64,000 nucleotides of DNA from Streptomyces pinistramenti (GTDB taxonomy: Bacteria > Actinomycetota > Actinomycetes > Streptomycetales > Streptomycetaceae), in assembly GCF_020564935.1 (NCBI RefSeq), contig NZ_JAJCXB010000009.1:62001-126000 (forward strand), read 5' to 3'. The notes below the pieces were generated by a model that saw nothing but the letters and a program-made list of their open reading frames with translations, was not told the DNA's origin and searched no databases. The position numbers and the translations under genes are program-made. Shown one piece after another: positions 12,445 through 23,534 of the stretch; within the stretch, counting starts at the first letter, position 1; each line of letters begins with the position of its first letter.

Positions 12445-13017
12445 ATGCCGCCCGCCGACCCCCGCGACCAGCAGGGCTCCCCCCGCTTCGCCCCGCCCGT
12501 CGACATCGCCCTCCACAACGCCGGCTGGACCCCCGGCCGCTGGAACATCAAACAGGCCGAGCACTGGGCCGACGCCCTCCGCGACCACGCCTCCCCCGCA
12601 GGCCACCGCCACATCGTCTTCCCCGCGGCCGTCGAAGCCTGGGCCGAATTCGGCGGCCTGCACATCAGCGCCACCGGCCCCGGCCGCCACATCGCCCCCA
12701 CCCCCTTCGCCGTCGACCCCCTGCACGGCCTCCACCTCGCCCGCACCCTCGGCGACCTCGGCCGCGCCCTCGACACCCACGTCGCCCCCCTGGGTCAGGA
12801 ACTCCTCAACAGCAGCCAGGCCGCAGGCTCCCCCCGGGCACTCCTCGCCAACGACACCGAAGGCCGCATCTACAGCCTCGACCACACCGGCGACTGGTAC
12901 CTCGGCCCCGACATGGACCACGCCCTCAGCACCCTCATCCTCGGCACCCGCCCCACCCGCCTCACCACACCCCCGAAACCCGAGCCGGACGCGGCCGCAG
13001 CACCGGTCAGCTCCTAG
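12445..13017 (+). CDS. SUKH-3-type immunity-like protein
   Basis: 190 aa, no TM segments. The region ALHNAGWTPGRW followed by about 140 residues with AAVEAWAEFGGLHI, FAVDPLHG, GQELLNSS, ALLANDTEGRIYSLDHTGDWYLG and ALSTLILG matches the SUKH-3 layout (N-terminal GWxPGR, Gly-rich strand turn, ending in D-x-DxAL). The ATG at 12445 lies 8 bp after the deaminase stop with AGGGAG inside the upstream gene, so the two are an operon. Expected role from family knowledge: neutralising the adjacent deaminase by direct binding. The C-terminal 20 residues are Pro/Ala-rich. Confidence 0.82.
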   Translation: MPPADPRDQQGSPRFAPPVDIALHNAGWTPGRWNIKQAEHWADALRDHASPAGHRHIVFPAAVEAWAEFGGLHISATGPGRHIAPTPFAVDPLHGLHLARTLGDLGRALDTHVAPLGQELLNSSQAAGSPRALLANDTEGRIYSLDHTGDWYLGPDMDHALSTLILGTRPTRLTTPPKPEPDAAAAPVSS

Positions 13018-13020
13018 CCG

Positions 13021-13074
13021 GGCGGTCCGGCCTGCTGGGGCGGTCCGGCCTGGCGGGGCGGACGGGCCTGGCGG
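13021..13074. repeat. Three tandem 18-bp repeats
   Basis: GGCGGTCCGGCCTGCTGG (13021-13038), GGCGGTCCGGCCTGGCGG (13039-13056) and GGCGGACGGGCCTGGCGG (13057-13074) stand head to tail, immediately after the SUKH-3 stop and before the convergent histidine-kinase gene. No clear hairpin terminator is seen in this 140-bp gap. Confidence 0.85.
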
Positions 13075-13157
13075 GATGGACAGGACGGATGTGACGGTCG
13101 AAGAAGTCGGGGCGGCCGGGACGTACGGCGCAGCAACCCTCCGCAGGCACCCCGGAC

Positions 13158-14801
13158 TCACCCCTCCCGTACGCCCCCGGAAACACCAGGCGCCACACCC
13201 GCGTCAACGTCGGCGCCCCCGCCCACACCGGATTCACCGACATCGCCCCCATCACCGGCATCACCCGAGCCGCCGCCCACCGGAACACGGTCCGCACCGC
13301 CCCCCTCACCGGCAACGCCACCCCCCGACGACGCACCCGCCGAAGCCACCCCCGCCGGCACCACAGCCGACACCCGGAAACCCCCCGCATCCGTCGGCCC
13401 CGCAACGAACACGCCCCCCAGCGCCGTCACCCGCTCCCGCATCCCGACCAGCCCGTTCCCCCCGCTGGGCAGCCCCGCATCCACCGTCCCGCCGTCCGAC
13501 GGACCGTTCTCCACCTGCACCGCCACCTCATCCGCACGGTGCGCCAACCGCACCCGCACCCGCGCACCCGGAGCGTGCTTGTGCACGTTCGTCAGCGCCT
13601 CCTGCACCACCCGGTACACGGCCTGCTCCACACCCGCCGCATACCGCCCCCCGGCACCCTCAGCACCCTCGACCGACCGCTCCACCGCCATCCCCGCCGC
13701 ACGCGACTGCCCCACCAGATCCGCCAGCAACGCCAACGACGGCCCCTCGGCCTCGCCGCCCCCCGCCCCCGAAACCGGCGCCGCCCCCGCACCACCCGCA
13801 CCACCCCGCCCCGGCCCAGCAGCCGCGACCGACACCCCCGCCGCCGTCACCCCACCCGACACAGCCCCGGCCGGCACCCCGGCCTGCGACGTGGTCGCCT
13901 TCGACGCCACCGCGACCAACCGCTCCGGCTCATCCGACGGCCGCGCCACCCGGCCCCCCGAACCCTCCGCCGTCCGCAGCACCCCCAGCATCTCCCGCAA
14001 CTCGGTCAACGCCTGCCGCCCCATGTCCCCCACCAGACCCGCGTTCCTCGACGCCTTCTCCGGATCCTTCAACGCCACCGCCTGCAACGCCGCCGCGTGC
14101 ACCACCATCAGACTCACCCGGTGCGCCACCACGTCGTGCATCTCCCGCGCAATCCGCGTCCGCTCCTCGTTACGGGCCCACTCCGCCCGCTCCTCGGCAC
14201 GGTCCGCCAGCAGCGACAGCTCACGCTCCAGACCGTCCGCCCGCTCCCGCAGGCTCTCCACCAGCCGCCGCCGGGCGCCCACATACAGCCCCCACAACAC
14301 CGGCGGCGCCGTCACCACCAGCCCCACCGCAACCGACATCACCGGCACGAACCACATCGGCGGATTGAAGTCCTCCTCCGACAACACGTCCTGCCGCAGG
14401 CTCAAAAACGTCGAGACCAACGTCCCGACCACCGTCATCCCCGCAAGCAACCCCGTGATCCGACGCGGCACATCCGACGCGGCGAGCGTGTACAGCCCCA
14501 CCACACTCAGCAGCGCACCCATCTCCGTCGGCATCACCGCGATCGACACCAACACCACGGCAACCGGCCACCGCCGCCGCACCAACAGCACCGGGCCGAC
14601 CACCAGCCCCAGCAGCATCCCCACCCACACCGGCAGCCGCGCCTCGTCCGAAAAACGCGCCCCCTCAAGCACACACTCGAACGTCGAGGCCACCGCCAGC
14701 AACACGTCCAGCACGGCACTGCGCCGGCGGCCCCACCACCACGGCCCGCCCACAGGCGCACCCCGCACGCCCTCTCCTGCACTTGCCCCCGTTGCGGTCA
14801 T
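13158..14801 (-). CDS. Orphan NarL-type sensor histidine kinase
   Basis: 547 aa. Residues about 28-175 contain five hydrophobic segments. A coiled-coil follows, then the HisKA_3 box NEERTRIAREMHDVVAHRV with phosphoacceptor H222. Next is a long Gly/Ala linker (about residues 310-380), then the ATPase domain with the N-box VVQEALTNVHKHAPG and G-box GGNGLVGMRERV. The last about 60 residues are Gly/Val/Asp low complexity. The start at ATG 14801 is supported by TACGCT at 14809-14814, 7 nt upstream, giving a leaderless transcript. No response regulator gene adjoins it, so the partner must lie elsewhere (two orphan regulators occur at 34.4 and 41.1 kb, but no link is shown). Confidence 0.88.
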   Translation of the reverse strand: MTATGASAGEGVRGAPVGGPWWWGRRRSAVLDVLLAVASTFECVLEGARFSDEARLPVWVGMLLGLVVGPVLLVRRRWPVAVVLVSIAVMPTEMGALLSVVGLYTLAASDVPRRITGLLAGMTVVGTLVSTFLSLRQDVLSEEDFNPPMWFVPVMSVAVGLVVTAPPVLWGLYVGARRRLVESLRERADGLERELSLLADRAEERAEWARNEERTRIAREMHDVVAHRVSLMVVHAAALQAVALKDPEKASRNAGLVGDMGRQALTELREMLGVLRTAEGSGGRVARPSDEPERLVAVASKATTSQAGVPAGAVSGGVTAAGVSVAAAGPGRGGAGGAGAAPVSGAGGGEAEGPSLALLADLVGQSRAAGMAVERSVEGAEGAGGRYAAGVEQAVYRVVQEALTNVHKHAPGARVRVRLAHRADEVAVQVENGPSDGGTVDAGLPSGGNGLVGMRERVTALGGVFVAGPTDAGGFRVSAVVPAGVASAGASSGGGVAGEGGGADRVPVGGGSGDAGDGGDVGESGVGGGADVDAGVAPGVSGGVREG

Positions 14802-14808
14802 ACCGACC

Positions 14809-14814
14809 AGCGTA
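14809..14814 (-). promoter_or_regulatory. -10 box TACGCT, leaderless start of the histidine kinase
   Basis: On the minus strand TACGCT is followed by 7 nt and then the ATG at 14801. This is the spacing expected when transcription starts on the start codon. No convincing -35 is seen. Confidence 0.5.
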
Positions 14815-15061
14815 CGGGCGCCCACCCTGGTCCCCCCGAGCAGTGCCCGAGCACGTTCCCGACCCGTTACGGGCGCTAACCCATGGTTATCCCTCGAACT
14901 ATTGAATCGTCCACATTTCCGCCCCTTTCGCGCACCCGTACCCGACACCCCGTTCCCATGCCGCACGCCCACGGGAAACCCGACCACGAATCCTTACGCC
15001 CCCACGCCGCGGCCCTCCGCCACGCCGGCCTCAGCCGCCGCCCGGAGAACGAGCCGCCCGC

Positions 15062-15780
15062 GTGGACGAAGCACCCCAACGCCAGGGACGCGAAGCGCTT
15101 GAGCGCGCGCCCTACGGTCACAGGGACGGACCTACGACGAGATCCGGGCCGAGCTTGGTGTGTCGAAGAGCTCGATCTCGGCATGGGTCAAAGACCTGCC
15201 GAAACCAAAGCCCCGGTGGAAGAAGGTCGAGCAGATGCAGCGCCTGGACACCGCCCACACCGCGTTCCGTGAAGACCGGGACGCTGAACGCCGGCGTTTG
15301 ACTCGTGAGGCCACTCAGGAGATCGGCGAGATCAGCGACCGGGAACTCTTCCTCATCGGAGTCGGCCCGTACTGGGCCGAGGGCTCAAAGGACAAGGAGT
15401 ACGCACGACGCGAGAGCCTGACATTCATCAACAGCGATCCGCGCATGATCCAGGTGTACGTGCGCCGGCTGGGCCTGCTTGGCGTTGACCACCACAGGAT
15501 GCGGTGCAGCCTCCACATCCACGACTCCGCCGACATCTCCGAAGCAACTCGCTTCTGGTCCGAGATCACCGGCGTCCCGGCCGAAGATTCCCTCAAGCCC
15601 GGCATCCGCATCGACAACCCAGGCACAAATCACCTCAATCGTGGCGATACATACCGAGGTTGCTTACGGATCTACGTAACGAACCGCGCACGGCTGTACC
15701 GGCAGGTGGAGGGACGGTGGAGGCGAATCTCAACCTCGGGATCAACGCCCGCGACCGACGGCACGTCGGGTATCGTCTGA
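15062..15780 (+). pseudogene. HTH-containing hypothetical protein, frameshifted near 15101-15112
   Basis: Two frames join to one plausible protein. The frame from GTG 15062 reads MDEAPQRQGREALERA, and the frame open from 15103 reads ARALRSQGRTYDEIRAELG and on to VSKSSISAWVKDLP, then to the stop at 15780. The shift falls in a short CG run (GAGCGCGCGCCC). Inserting one CG restores a continuous chain of about 240 aa with an intact N-terminal helix-turn-helix. Without it the only start is GTG 15160, inside the recognition helix. The rest includes SDRELFLIGVGPYWAEGSKD and YRGCLRIYVTN, familiar from a Streptomyces family of unknown function. A real mutation or an assembly error are both possible. 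Confidence 0.65.
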
Positions 15781-15787
15781 CGCGCTG

Positions 15788-15859
15788 TCCCCCGTGGTGT
15801 AATCGGCAACACTGTCGGTTTTGGTCCGACCATTAGAGGTTCGAGTCCTCTCGGGGGAG
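15788..15859 (+). tRNA. tRNA-Gln (anticodon TTG)
   Basis: 72 nt without an encoded CCA. The 7-bp acceptor stem is TCCCCCG/CGGGGGA, with G as the unpaired discriminator base. The anticodon stem GTCGG/CCGAC encloses the loop TTTTGGT, giving anticodon TTG. The T-arm GAGGTTCGAGTCCTC is canonical. A strong terminator hairpin follows at 15883. Confidence 0.95.
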
Positions 15860-15882
15860 CTAGCGGCACAGACGCAAAGTCC

Positions 15883-15908
15883 GGGCCCTGACCGCCAGGT
15901 CAGGGCCC
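15883..15908 (+). terminator. Hairpin terminator after tRNA-Gln
   Basis: An 11-bp perfect stem GGGCCCTGACC/GGTCAGGGCCC with a GCCA loop, followed by a weakly T-containing stretch. It separates the tRNA from glmU. Confidence 0.8.
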
Positions 15909-15915
15909 GCCCTCG

Positions 15916-15943
15916 TTTCGACAACAAAACGCACCGGTATCCT
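15916..15943 (+). promoter_or_regulatory. Possible glmU promoter
   Basis: TTTCGA (15916-15921) and TATCCT (15938-15943) are separated by 16 bp and lie about 48 bp before the glmU start, downstream of the tRNA terminator. The position is right but the -35 match is poor. Confidence 0.3.
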
Positions 15944-15990
15944 TCGGATGACCACCACCCGAAGTAGCCAAGAAGCCGAAGGGCATCCCC

Positions 15991-17448
15991 GTGAGCGCCA
16001 ACAGCCCGGCAGCCATCGTCGTTCTCGCAGCGGGTGAGGGAACCCGCATGAAGTCGGTGACACCCAAGGTTCTGCACGCGATCTGTGGTCGCTCCCTTGT
16101 GGGGCATGTGGTCGCCGCCTCCCGTGAGCTGGATCCGGAACATCTCGTCGTGGTCGTCGGGCACGCCCGCGATCAGGTGCAGGCGCACCTCTCCGAGATC
16201 GACCCCGGCGTGCGCACCGCGGTGCAGCACGAGCAGAACGGCACCGGGCACGCCGTGCGGATGGGCTTGGAGGAGCTGAGCGCGGGCGGTGTGGCGCTGG
16301 ACGGCACGGTGGTGGTGGTCTGCGGTGACACCCCGCTGCTGACGGGTGAGACGCTGCTGCAGCTGAGCGAGACGCACGCGGCGGACGGGAATGCCGTCAC
16401 GGTGCTGTCGGCCGAGGTGCCGGATGCGACGGGGTACGGGCGGATCATTCGTGACGGGGCGAGTGGCGCGGTCACGGCGATCGTCGAGCACAAGGACGCG
16501 AGCGAGTCGCAGCGGGCGGTCCGGGAGATCAATTCCGGGGTGTTCGCGTTCGATGCGCGGCTGCTGACCGAGGCGTTGGGCAAGGTGCGGACGGACAACA
16601 GCCAGGGTGAGGAGTACCTCACGGATGTGCTGGGGATTCTGCGCGCGGCGGGACATCGGGTCGGTGCGGCGGTGGCCGGTGATCACCGGGAGATTCTGGG
16701 GATCAACAACCGGGTGCAGTTGGCCGAGGCGCGGCGGTTGCTGAATGAGCGGTTGCTGGAGCGGGCGATGCTGGCCGGTGTGACGGTGGTGGATCCGTCG
16801 TCGACGTGGGTGGATGTGTCGGTCGGTTTCGAGGCGGATGCGGTGGTGCATCCGGGGACGCAGCTGCTGGGTGCAACGCAGGTTGCCGCGGGGGCCGAGG
16901 TGGGTCCGCATTCGCGGTTGACGGACACGGTGGTCGGGGAGGGCGCGGTGGCGTCGTTCACGGTTGCGGAGGGTGCGCGGATCGGTGCGGGAGCCCAGGT
17001 GGGTCCGTATGCGTATCTGCGTCCTGGTACGGATCTCGGGGCGAAGGCGAAGGCCGGTGCGTACGTCGAGATGAAGAATGCGGCGATCGGTGAGGGTACG
17101 AAGGTGCCGCATCTGTCGTATGTGGGGGATGCGACGATCGGTGAGTACACGAATATCGGCGCGGCGAGTGTGTTTGTGAATTACGACGGTGAGGCGAAGC
17201 ATCACACCACTGTCGGGTCGCATTGCCGGACGGGGTCGGACAACATGTTTGTGGCTCCTGTCACGATCGGGGATGGTGCGTACACCGCGGCCGGCTCGGT
17301 CATCACCAAGGATGTGCCCCCGGGTTCGCTGGCGGTCGCGCGCGGCCAGCAGCGGAATATCGAGGGTTGGGTCGCGCGTAAGCGGCCCGGGAGCGCCGCC
17401 GCGCAGGCCGCTTCGACCGCTCGCCAGGAGTCCGAAGGCGAGCGGTGA
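15991..17448 (+). CDS. glmU: Bifunctional GlmU: GlcN-1-P acetyltransferase / GlcNAc-1-P uridyltransferase
   Basis: Makes UDP-GlcNAc for peptidoglycan in two steps. 485 aa. The N-terminal pyrophosphorylase has VLAAGEGTRMKSVTPKVLH near residues 11-29. The C-terminal left-handed beta-helix with hexapeptide repeats begins near residue 265 (VDPSSTWVDV) and includes YLRPGTDLGAKAKAGAYVE and NYDGEAKHHTTVGSHCRTG, with the acetyltransferase His in the latter region. GTG start at 15991, with GAAGGG about 10 nt upstream. It is followed 72 bp later by prs, a conserved neighbourhood that links UTP-dependent sugar activation and PRPP supply. The codons end in G/T far more than in genes to the left. Confidence 0.97.
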   Translation: MSANSPAAIVVLAAGEGTRMKSVTPKVLHAICGRSLVGHVVAASRELDPEHLVVVVGHARDQVQAHLSEIDPGVRTAVQHEQNGTGHAVRMGLEELSAGGVALDGTVVVVCGDTPLLTGETLLQLSETHAADGNAVTVLSAEVPDATGYGRIIRDGASGAVTAIVEHKDASESQRAVREINSGVFAFDARLLTEALGKVRTDNSQGEEYLTDVLGILRAAGHRVGAAVAGDHREILGINNRVQLAEARRLLNERLLERAMLAGVTVVDPSSTWVDVSVGFEADAVVHPGTQLLGATQVAAGAEVGPHSRLTDTVVGEGAVASFTVAEGARIGAGAQVGPYAYLRPGTDLGAKAKAGAYVEMKNAAIGEGTKVPHLSYVGDATIGEYTNIGAASVFVNYDGEAKHHTTVGSHCRTGSDNMFVAPVTIGDGAYTAAGSVITKDVPPGSLAVARGQQRNIEGWVARKRPGSAAAQAASTARQESEGER

Positions 17449-17520
17449 CCGTGCAGGGGGTGCGCCGTGCGGGGCGTACCGTGATTAGCGCACGCAAACA
17501 GGGATTCGAGGAGATTTGCT

Positions 17521-18495
17521 GTGACCGGGATCAAGACGACCGGCGAGAAGAAGCTGATGCTCTTCTCCGGCCGCGCCCACCCCGAGCTGGCCGAGGAGGT
17601 CGCGCACCAGCTGGGTGTGGGCCTGGTCCCGACGAAGGCGTTCGACTTCGCCAACGGTGAGATCTACGTCCGTTATCAGGAGTCGGCGCGTGGTGCGGAC
17701 TGCTTTTTGATTCAGAGCCACACGGCTCCGATCAATAAGTGGATCATGGAACAGCTGATCATGATTGATGCGCTGAAGCGGGCTTCGGCCCGGAGCATCA
17801 CCGTGGTCGTGCCGTTCTACGGCTATGCCCGTCAGGACAAGAAGCACCGTGGCCGTGAGCCGATTTCGGCGCGGCTGATCGCGGATCTGATGAAGACGGC
17901 GGGTGCGCACCGTATCGTCACGGTCGATCTGCACACGGATCAGATCATGGGCTTCTTCGATGGTCCGGTGGACCATCTGTTCGCGCTGCCGGTGCTGGCG
18001 GATTACGTCGGCGCGAAGGTGGACCGGGACAAGCTGACGGTGGTGTCGCCGGACGCGGGCCGGGTGCGGGTGGCGGACCGCTGGTGTGACCGTCTGGGTG
18101 CGCCGTTGGCGATCGTGCACAAGCGGCGCGACAAGGACGTGGCGAATCAGGTCACGGTGCACGAGGTCGTCGGTGATGTGAAGGACCGGGTGTGTGTGCT
18201 GGTCGACGACATGATCGACACGGGTGGCACGATTTGTGCGGCGGCAGATGCGCTGTTCGCGAATGGTGCGTCGGATGTGATCGTGACGGCGACGCACGGT
18301 GTGCTGTCGGGTCCTGCGGCGGATCGTCTGAAGAATTCGAAGGTGAGTGAGTTCGTGTTCACGAATACGCTGCCGACGCCTTCGGAGCTGGAGCTGGACA
18401 AGATCACGGTGTTGTCGATGGCGCCGACGGTGGCGCGGGCGATCCGTGAGGTGTTCGAGGACGGTTCGGTGACGAGCCTCTTCGAGGAGCAGTGA
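17521..18495 (+). CDS. prs: Ribose-phosphate pyrophosphokinase (PRPP synthetase)
   Basis: Converts ribose-5-phosphate and ATP to PRPP for purine, pyrimidine, His, Trp and NAD synthesis. 324 aa, the normal family length. The PRPP-binding loop VCVLVDDMIDTGGTI is intact near residues 221-235, and the flexible loop region has GYARQDKKHRGREPIS. FANGEIYVRYQES, near the N-terminus, matches the family. GTG at 17521 is preceded by GAGGAGATTTGCT. Downstream of glmU and upstream of rplY, as in other actinomycetes. Confidence 0.97.
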   Translation: MTGIKTTGEKKLMLFSGRAHPELAEEVAHQLGVGLVPTKAFDFANGEIYVRYQESARGADCFLIQSHTAPINKWIMEQLIMIDALKRASARSITVVVPFYGYARQDKKHRGREPISARLIADLMKTAGAHRIVTVDLHTDQIMGFFDGPVDHLFALPVLADYVGAKVDRDKLTVVSPDAGRVRVADRWCDRLGAPLAIVHKRRDKDVANQVTVHEVVGDVKDRVCVLVDDMIDTGGTICAAADALFANGASDVIVTATHGVLSGPAADRLKNSKVSEFVFTNTLPTPSELELDKITVLSMAPTVARAIREVFEDGSVTSLFEEQ

Positions 18496-18545
18496 CGCGG
18501 GTTGCCTCGCGGCTGTGATGTAGGTCGGCATTGATCGACTTTGGG

Positions 18546-18596
18546 GCGGCCTCCCGGCCGGGTAGACTCATGGAGTTGCTCGGCGAGGGAGGCCGC
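18546..18596 (+). promoter_or_regulatory. 10-bp inverted repeat and TAGACT box in the rplY leader
   Basis: GCGGCCTCCC (18546-18555) and GGGAGGCCGC (18587-18596) are perfectly complementary and are followed by ACTTTTG, which reads like an attenuator or terminator for transcripts coming from prs. A -10-like TAGACT (18563-18568) sits inside the loop, so a second promoter for rplY could start downstream of the left arm. The two readings would act in competition. Confidence 0.5.
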
Positions 18597-18698
18597 ACTT
18601 TTGTGTGTGGCTGGTCCGTAATCGACGCGCTCTTCGTAGCAGGTCTGTCGTGGGCCGGGTAACGGTCAGCGGTTTCCTGAGATACGAGGAGTGCAGTC

Positions 18699-19289
18699 AT
18701 GGCTGAGGTCAAGCTTGCCGCCCAGGTGCGTACCGATTTCGGTAAGGGTGCGGCGCGTCGTGCGCGTCGTGCGGACCTGGTTCCCGCGGTCATTTACGGT
18801 CACGGCGCCGAGCCGAAGCACGTGGCGATTCACAACCACGCGCTGATGATGGCGCTGAAGACCCCGAACGTGCTGCTCCGCCTGGACGTGGACGGCAAGG
18901 ACGAGCTGGTCATCCCGAAGGCCGTGCAGCGTGAGGCCATCCGTGGCTTCCTGGTGCACGTGGACTTCCTGGCCGTGACCAAGGGCGAGAAGGTCACCGT
19001 CGAGATCCCGATCCTGACCGAGGGTGACCTGGCGCCGGGTGCGAACCTGCTGGAGCACCTGCTGAACACGCTGCCGGTCGAGGCCGAGGCGACGCACATC
19101 CCGGAGTCGGTCACCGTGTCGGTCGCGGGTCTGGACGCGGGTGACGCGGTGCAGGCCAAGGACATCACGCTGCCTGCGGGTTCGACGCTGGCCGTCGAGG
19201 ACGACACGGTCGTGCTGCAGGTTGTCGCGGCGCAGGCCGAGGCGCAGGCGGAGTCGGCCGAGGGTGAGGCCGCGTCCTCCGAGGGCTGA
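18699..19289 (+). CDS. rplY: Ribosomal protein bL25 (CTC family)
   Basis: 5S rRNA-binding ribosomal protein of the long general-stress (CTC/TL5) form. 196 aa. The N-terminal 5S-binding domain ([37 protein letters not shown]) is followed by the C-terminal CTC domain to about residue 180, and a short Ala/Glu/Ser-rich tail. ATG at 18699 has CGAGGAG upstream. It is separated from prs by a 203-bp leader with a notable inverted repeat and is followed by pth. Confidence 0.96.
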   Translation: MAEVKLAAQVRTDFGKGAARRARRADLVPAVIYGHGAEPKHVAIHNHALMMALKTPNVLLRLDVDGKDELVIPKAVQREAIRGFLVHVDFLAVTKGEKVTVEIPILTEGDLAPGANLLEHLLNTLPVEAEATHIPESVTVSVAGLDAGDAVQAKDITLPAGSTLAVEDDTVVLQVVAAQAEAQAESAEGEAASSEG

Positions 19290-19464
19290 GCCGTCGTCCG
19301 GTAGGGCGTTTTCCAACCGCTGCCGCGCGCCTTTGGGTGCGGGGTGGCGGTTGGGTTGTTTGGTGGCCCGGTGCCGTGTGGTGCGGGTGGGTTGGCCGGC
19401 TCGGCGGTGGCGGGGCCGGATTCGTGGCTCGGTGGGTTGCCGGGCGGATGTGGGAGACGTGGAG

Positions 19465-20052
19465 ATGACGGACGCCGATCCGTGGCTTGTGATGGGGCTG
19501 GGTAATCCGGGTCCGGAGTATGCGGGTAATCGCCACAATGTGGGTTTCATGGTGGCGGATCTGCTGGCGGAGCGGATGCGAGGGCGGTTCAAGGCGCACA
19601 AGGCGCGGGCGCAGGTGGTGGAGGGGCGGGTGGGTCCTCCGGGTTCTGCGGGGCGTCGGGTGGTGGTGGCGAAGCCGTTGTCGTTCATGAATCTGTCGGG
19701 TGGTCCGACGACGGCGTTGCGGGATTTCTACAAGGTGCCGGTGTCGCAGATCATCGCGGTACATGACGAGTTGGACATCGATTTCGGTGCGTTGCGGCTG
19801 AAGCTGGGCGGCGGGGACAACGGTCACAACGGTCTGAAGTCGATCACGAAGTCGCTGGGTGCGGAGTATCACCGGGTGCGGTTCGGGATCGGGCGGCCGC
19901 CGGGCCGTATGCCGGTGGCGGATTTCGTGTTGAAGGACTTTGCGTCGGTGGAGCGCAAGGAGCTGGACTATTTCGTGGACCGTGCGGCGGATGCGGTGGA
20001 GGCGCTGGTCCTTGAGGGTCTTGAGCGGGCGCAGAGTACGTACAACTCGTAG
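19465..20052 (+). CDS. pth: Peptidyl-tRNA hydrolase
   Basis: Recycles peptidyl-tRNA released from stalled ribosomes. 195 aa. The family signature [19 protein letters not shown] holds the catalytic His (about residue 21), and [19 protein letters not shown] and [13 protein letters not shown] follow in order. ATG at 19465 with GGAG directly upstream. The 175-bp gap after rplY holds no clear terminator, so co-transcription with rplY is likely. Confidence 0.97.
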   Translation: MTDADPWLVMGLGNPGPEYAGNRHNVGFMVADLLAERMRGRFKAHKARAQVVEGRVGPPGSAGRRVVVAKPLSFMNLSGGPTTALRDFYKVPVSQIIAVHDELDIDFGALRLKLGGGDNGHNGLKSITKSLGAEYHRVRFGIGRPPGRMPVADFVLKDFASVERKELDYFVDRAADAVEALVLEGLERAQSTYNS

Positions 20053-20141
20053 CGGTTCGTGGGGAGTTGGTGTGGTCCCGTGCCCCGTGGGGTGCCGGTC
20101 GGAGGTTGACCGGGCGCGGTTCGATGGCCAAGGATCCCGCC

Positions 20142-20666
20142 ATGTCCAGACGGAGTTCGCGCACCAGTACGGTCAAACGGAGTCGTACCCGGCGGGCGGG
20201 TGAGAGCGCTTATGGGGTGGTGCTGCTCGTCCGGACCGGGGTGTTGGCGTTGCTGGCGTTGTTGTTGCTGGTGGCGGGGGTGTGGACGTCGTGGGGTACG
20301 GCGCAGTACGCGATGCTGGTGAAGGCGCGGGAGCGCGGCACGATGACGGTGGCGGCGTGTGCGGATGACCGGTGTACGGGGCCGTATGTGCCGACGGAGG
20401 GGGACGGGCGGCGGCGGGCGAAGGTGTCGGTCGCGCGGGCGGCGGCGCCGGGCAAGGGGCAGCGCGTCGAGGTGACGGTGAAGCCGGGGACGGCGGATGC
20501 GGTGCGAACCGGGCTTGCCGGGATTCTGCATGCGTGGGTGCCGTTCGGGGGTTCGTTGTTGCTGGCGGCGCTGGTGGTGGCCGGGGGGCTGCGGTGGCGG
20601 CGGACGGCGTGGGCGGTGGGGTTGTGCGGTGCGGCGCTGCTGGTGGCGGCGTTCGCGGCGTTGTAG
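20142..20666 (+). CDS. Small membrane protein, unknown function
   Basis: 174 aa. A basic N-terminus (SRRSSRTSTVKRSRTRR) precedes TM1 (about residues 28-49, LLVRTGVLALLALLLLVAGVW). An about 75-residue hydrophilic domain follows with two Cys (AACADDRC) and a VEVTVKPGTADAV segment. Two closing TM helices end the protein. The hydrophilic part would face outside if positive-inside holds. ATG 20142 was preferred because AAGGA lies 8 nt upstream, while the earlier in-frame ATG at 20124 lacks a ribosome binding site. No recognisable family. Confidence 0.7.
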   Translation: MSRRSSRTSTVKRSRTRRAGESAYGVVLLVRTGVLALLALLLLVAGVWTSWGTAQYAMLVKARERGTMTVAACADDRCTGPYVPTEGDGRRRAKVSVARAAAPGKGQRVEVTVKPGTADAVRTGLAGILHAWVPFGGSLLLAALVVAGGLRWRRTAWAVGLCGAALLVAAFAAL

Positions 20667-20690
20667 GGGTACGTAGCGGCGGACGGCGGC

Positions 20691-20724
20691 GGCCCGCCTC
20701 CTGGTGAGTGCCAGGAGGCGGGCC
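20691..20724. terminator. Bidirectional terminator between membrane protein and ppc
   Basis: A 14-bp perfect stem GGCCCGCCTCCTGG/CCAGGAGGCGGGCC with a 6-nt loop lies between two convergent genes. No T tract, as usual in actinomycetes. Confidence 0.85.
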
Positions 20725-20744
20725 GTTGTGGTGTGCGGGGTGGG

Positions 20745-23534
<2,790 letters not shown>

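Noticed and set aside
7936..13017. Prophage or integrative element at the toxin-like locus
   Set aside because: No integrase, structural phage gene or attachment-site duplication; flanking order looks like conserved chromosome.
13076..14879. Plus-strand frames opposite the histidine kinase
   Set aside because: Pro/Ala/Arg/Thr low complexity; the kinase H-box, N-box and G-box on the minus strand are decisive.
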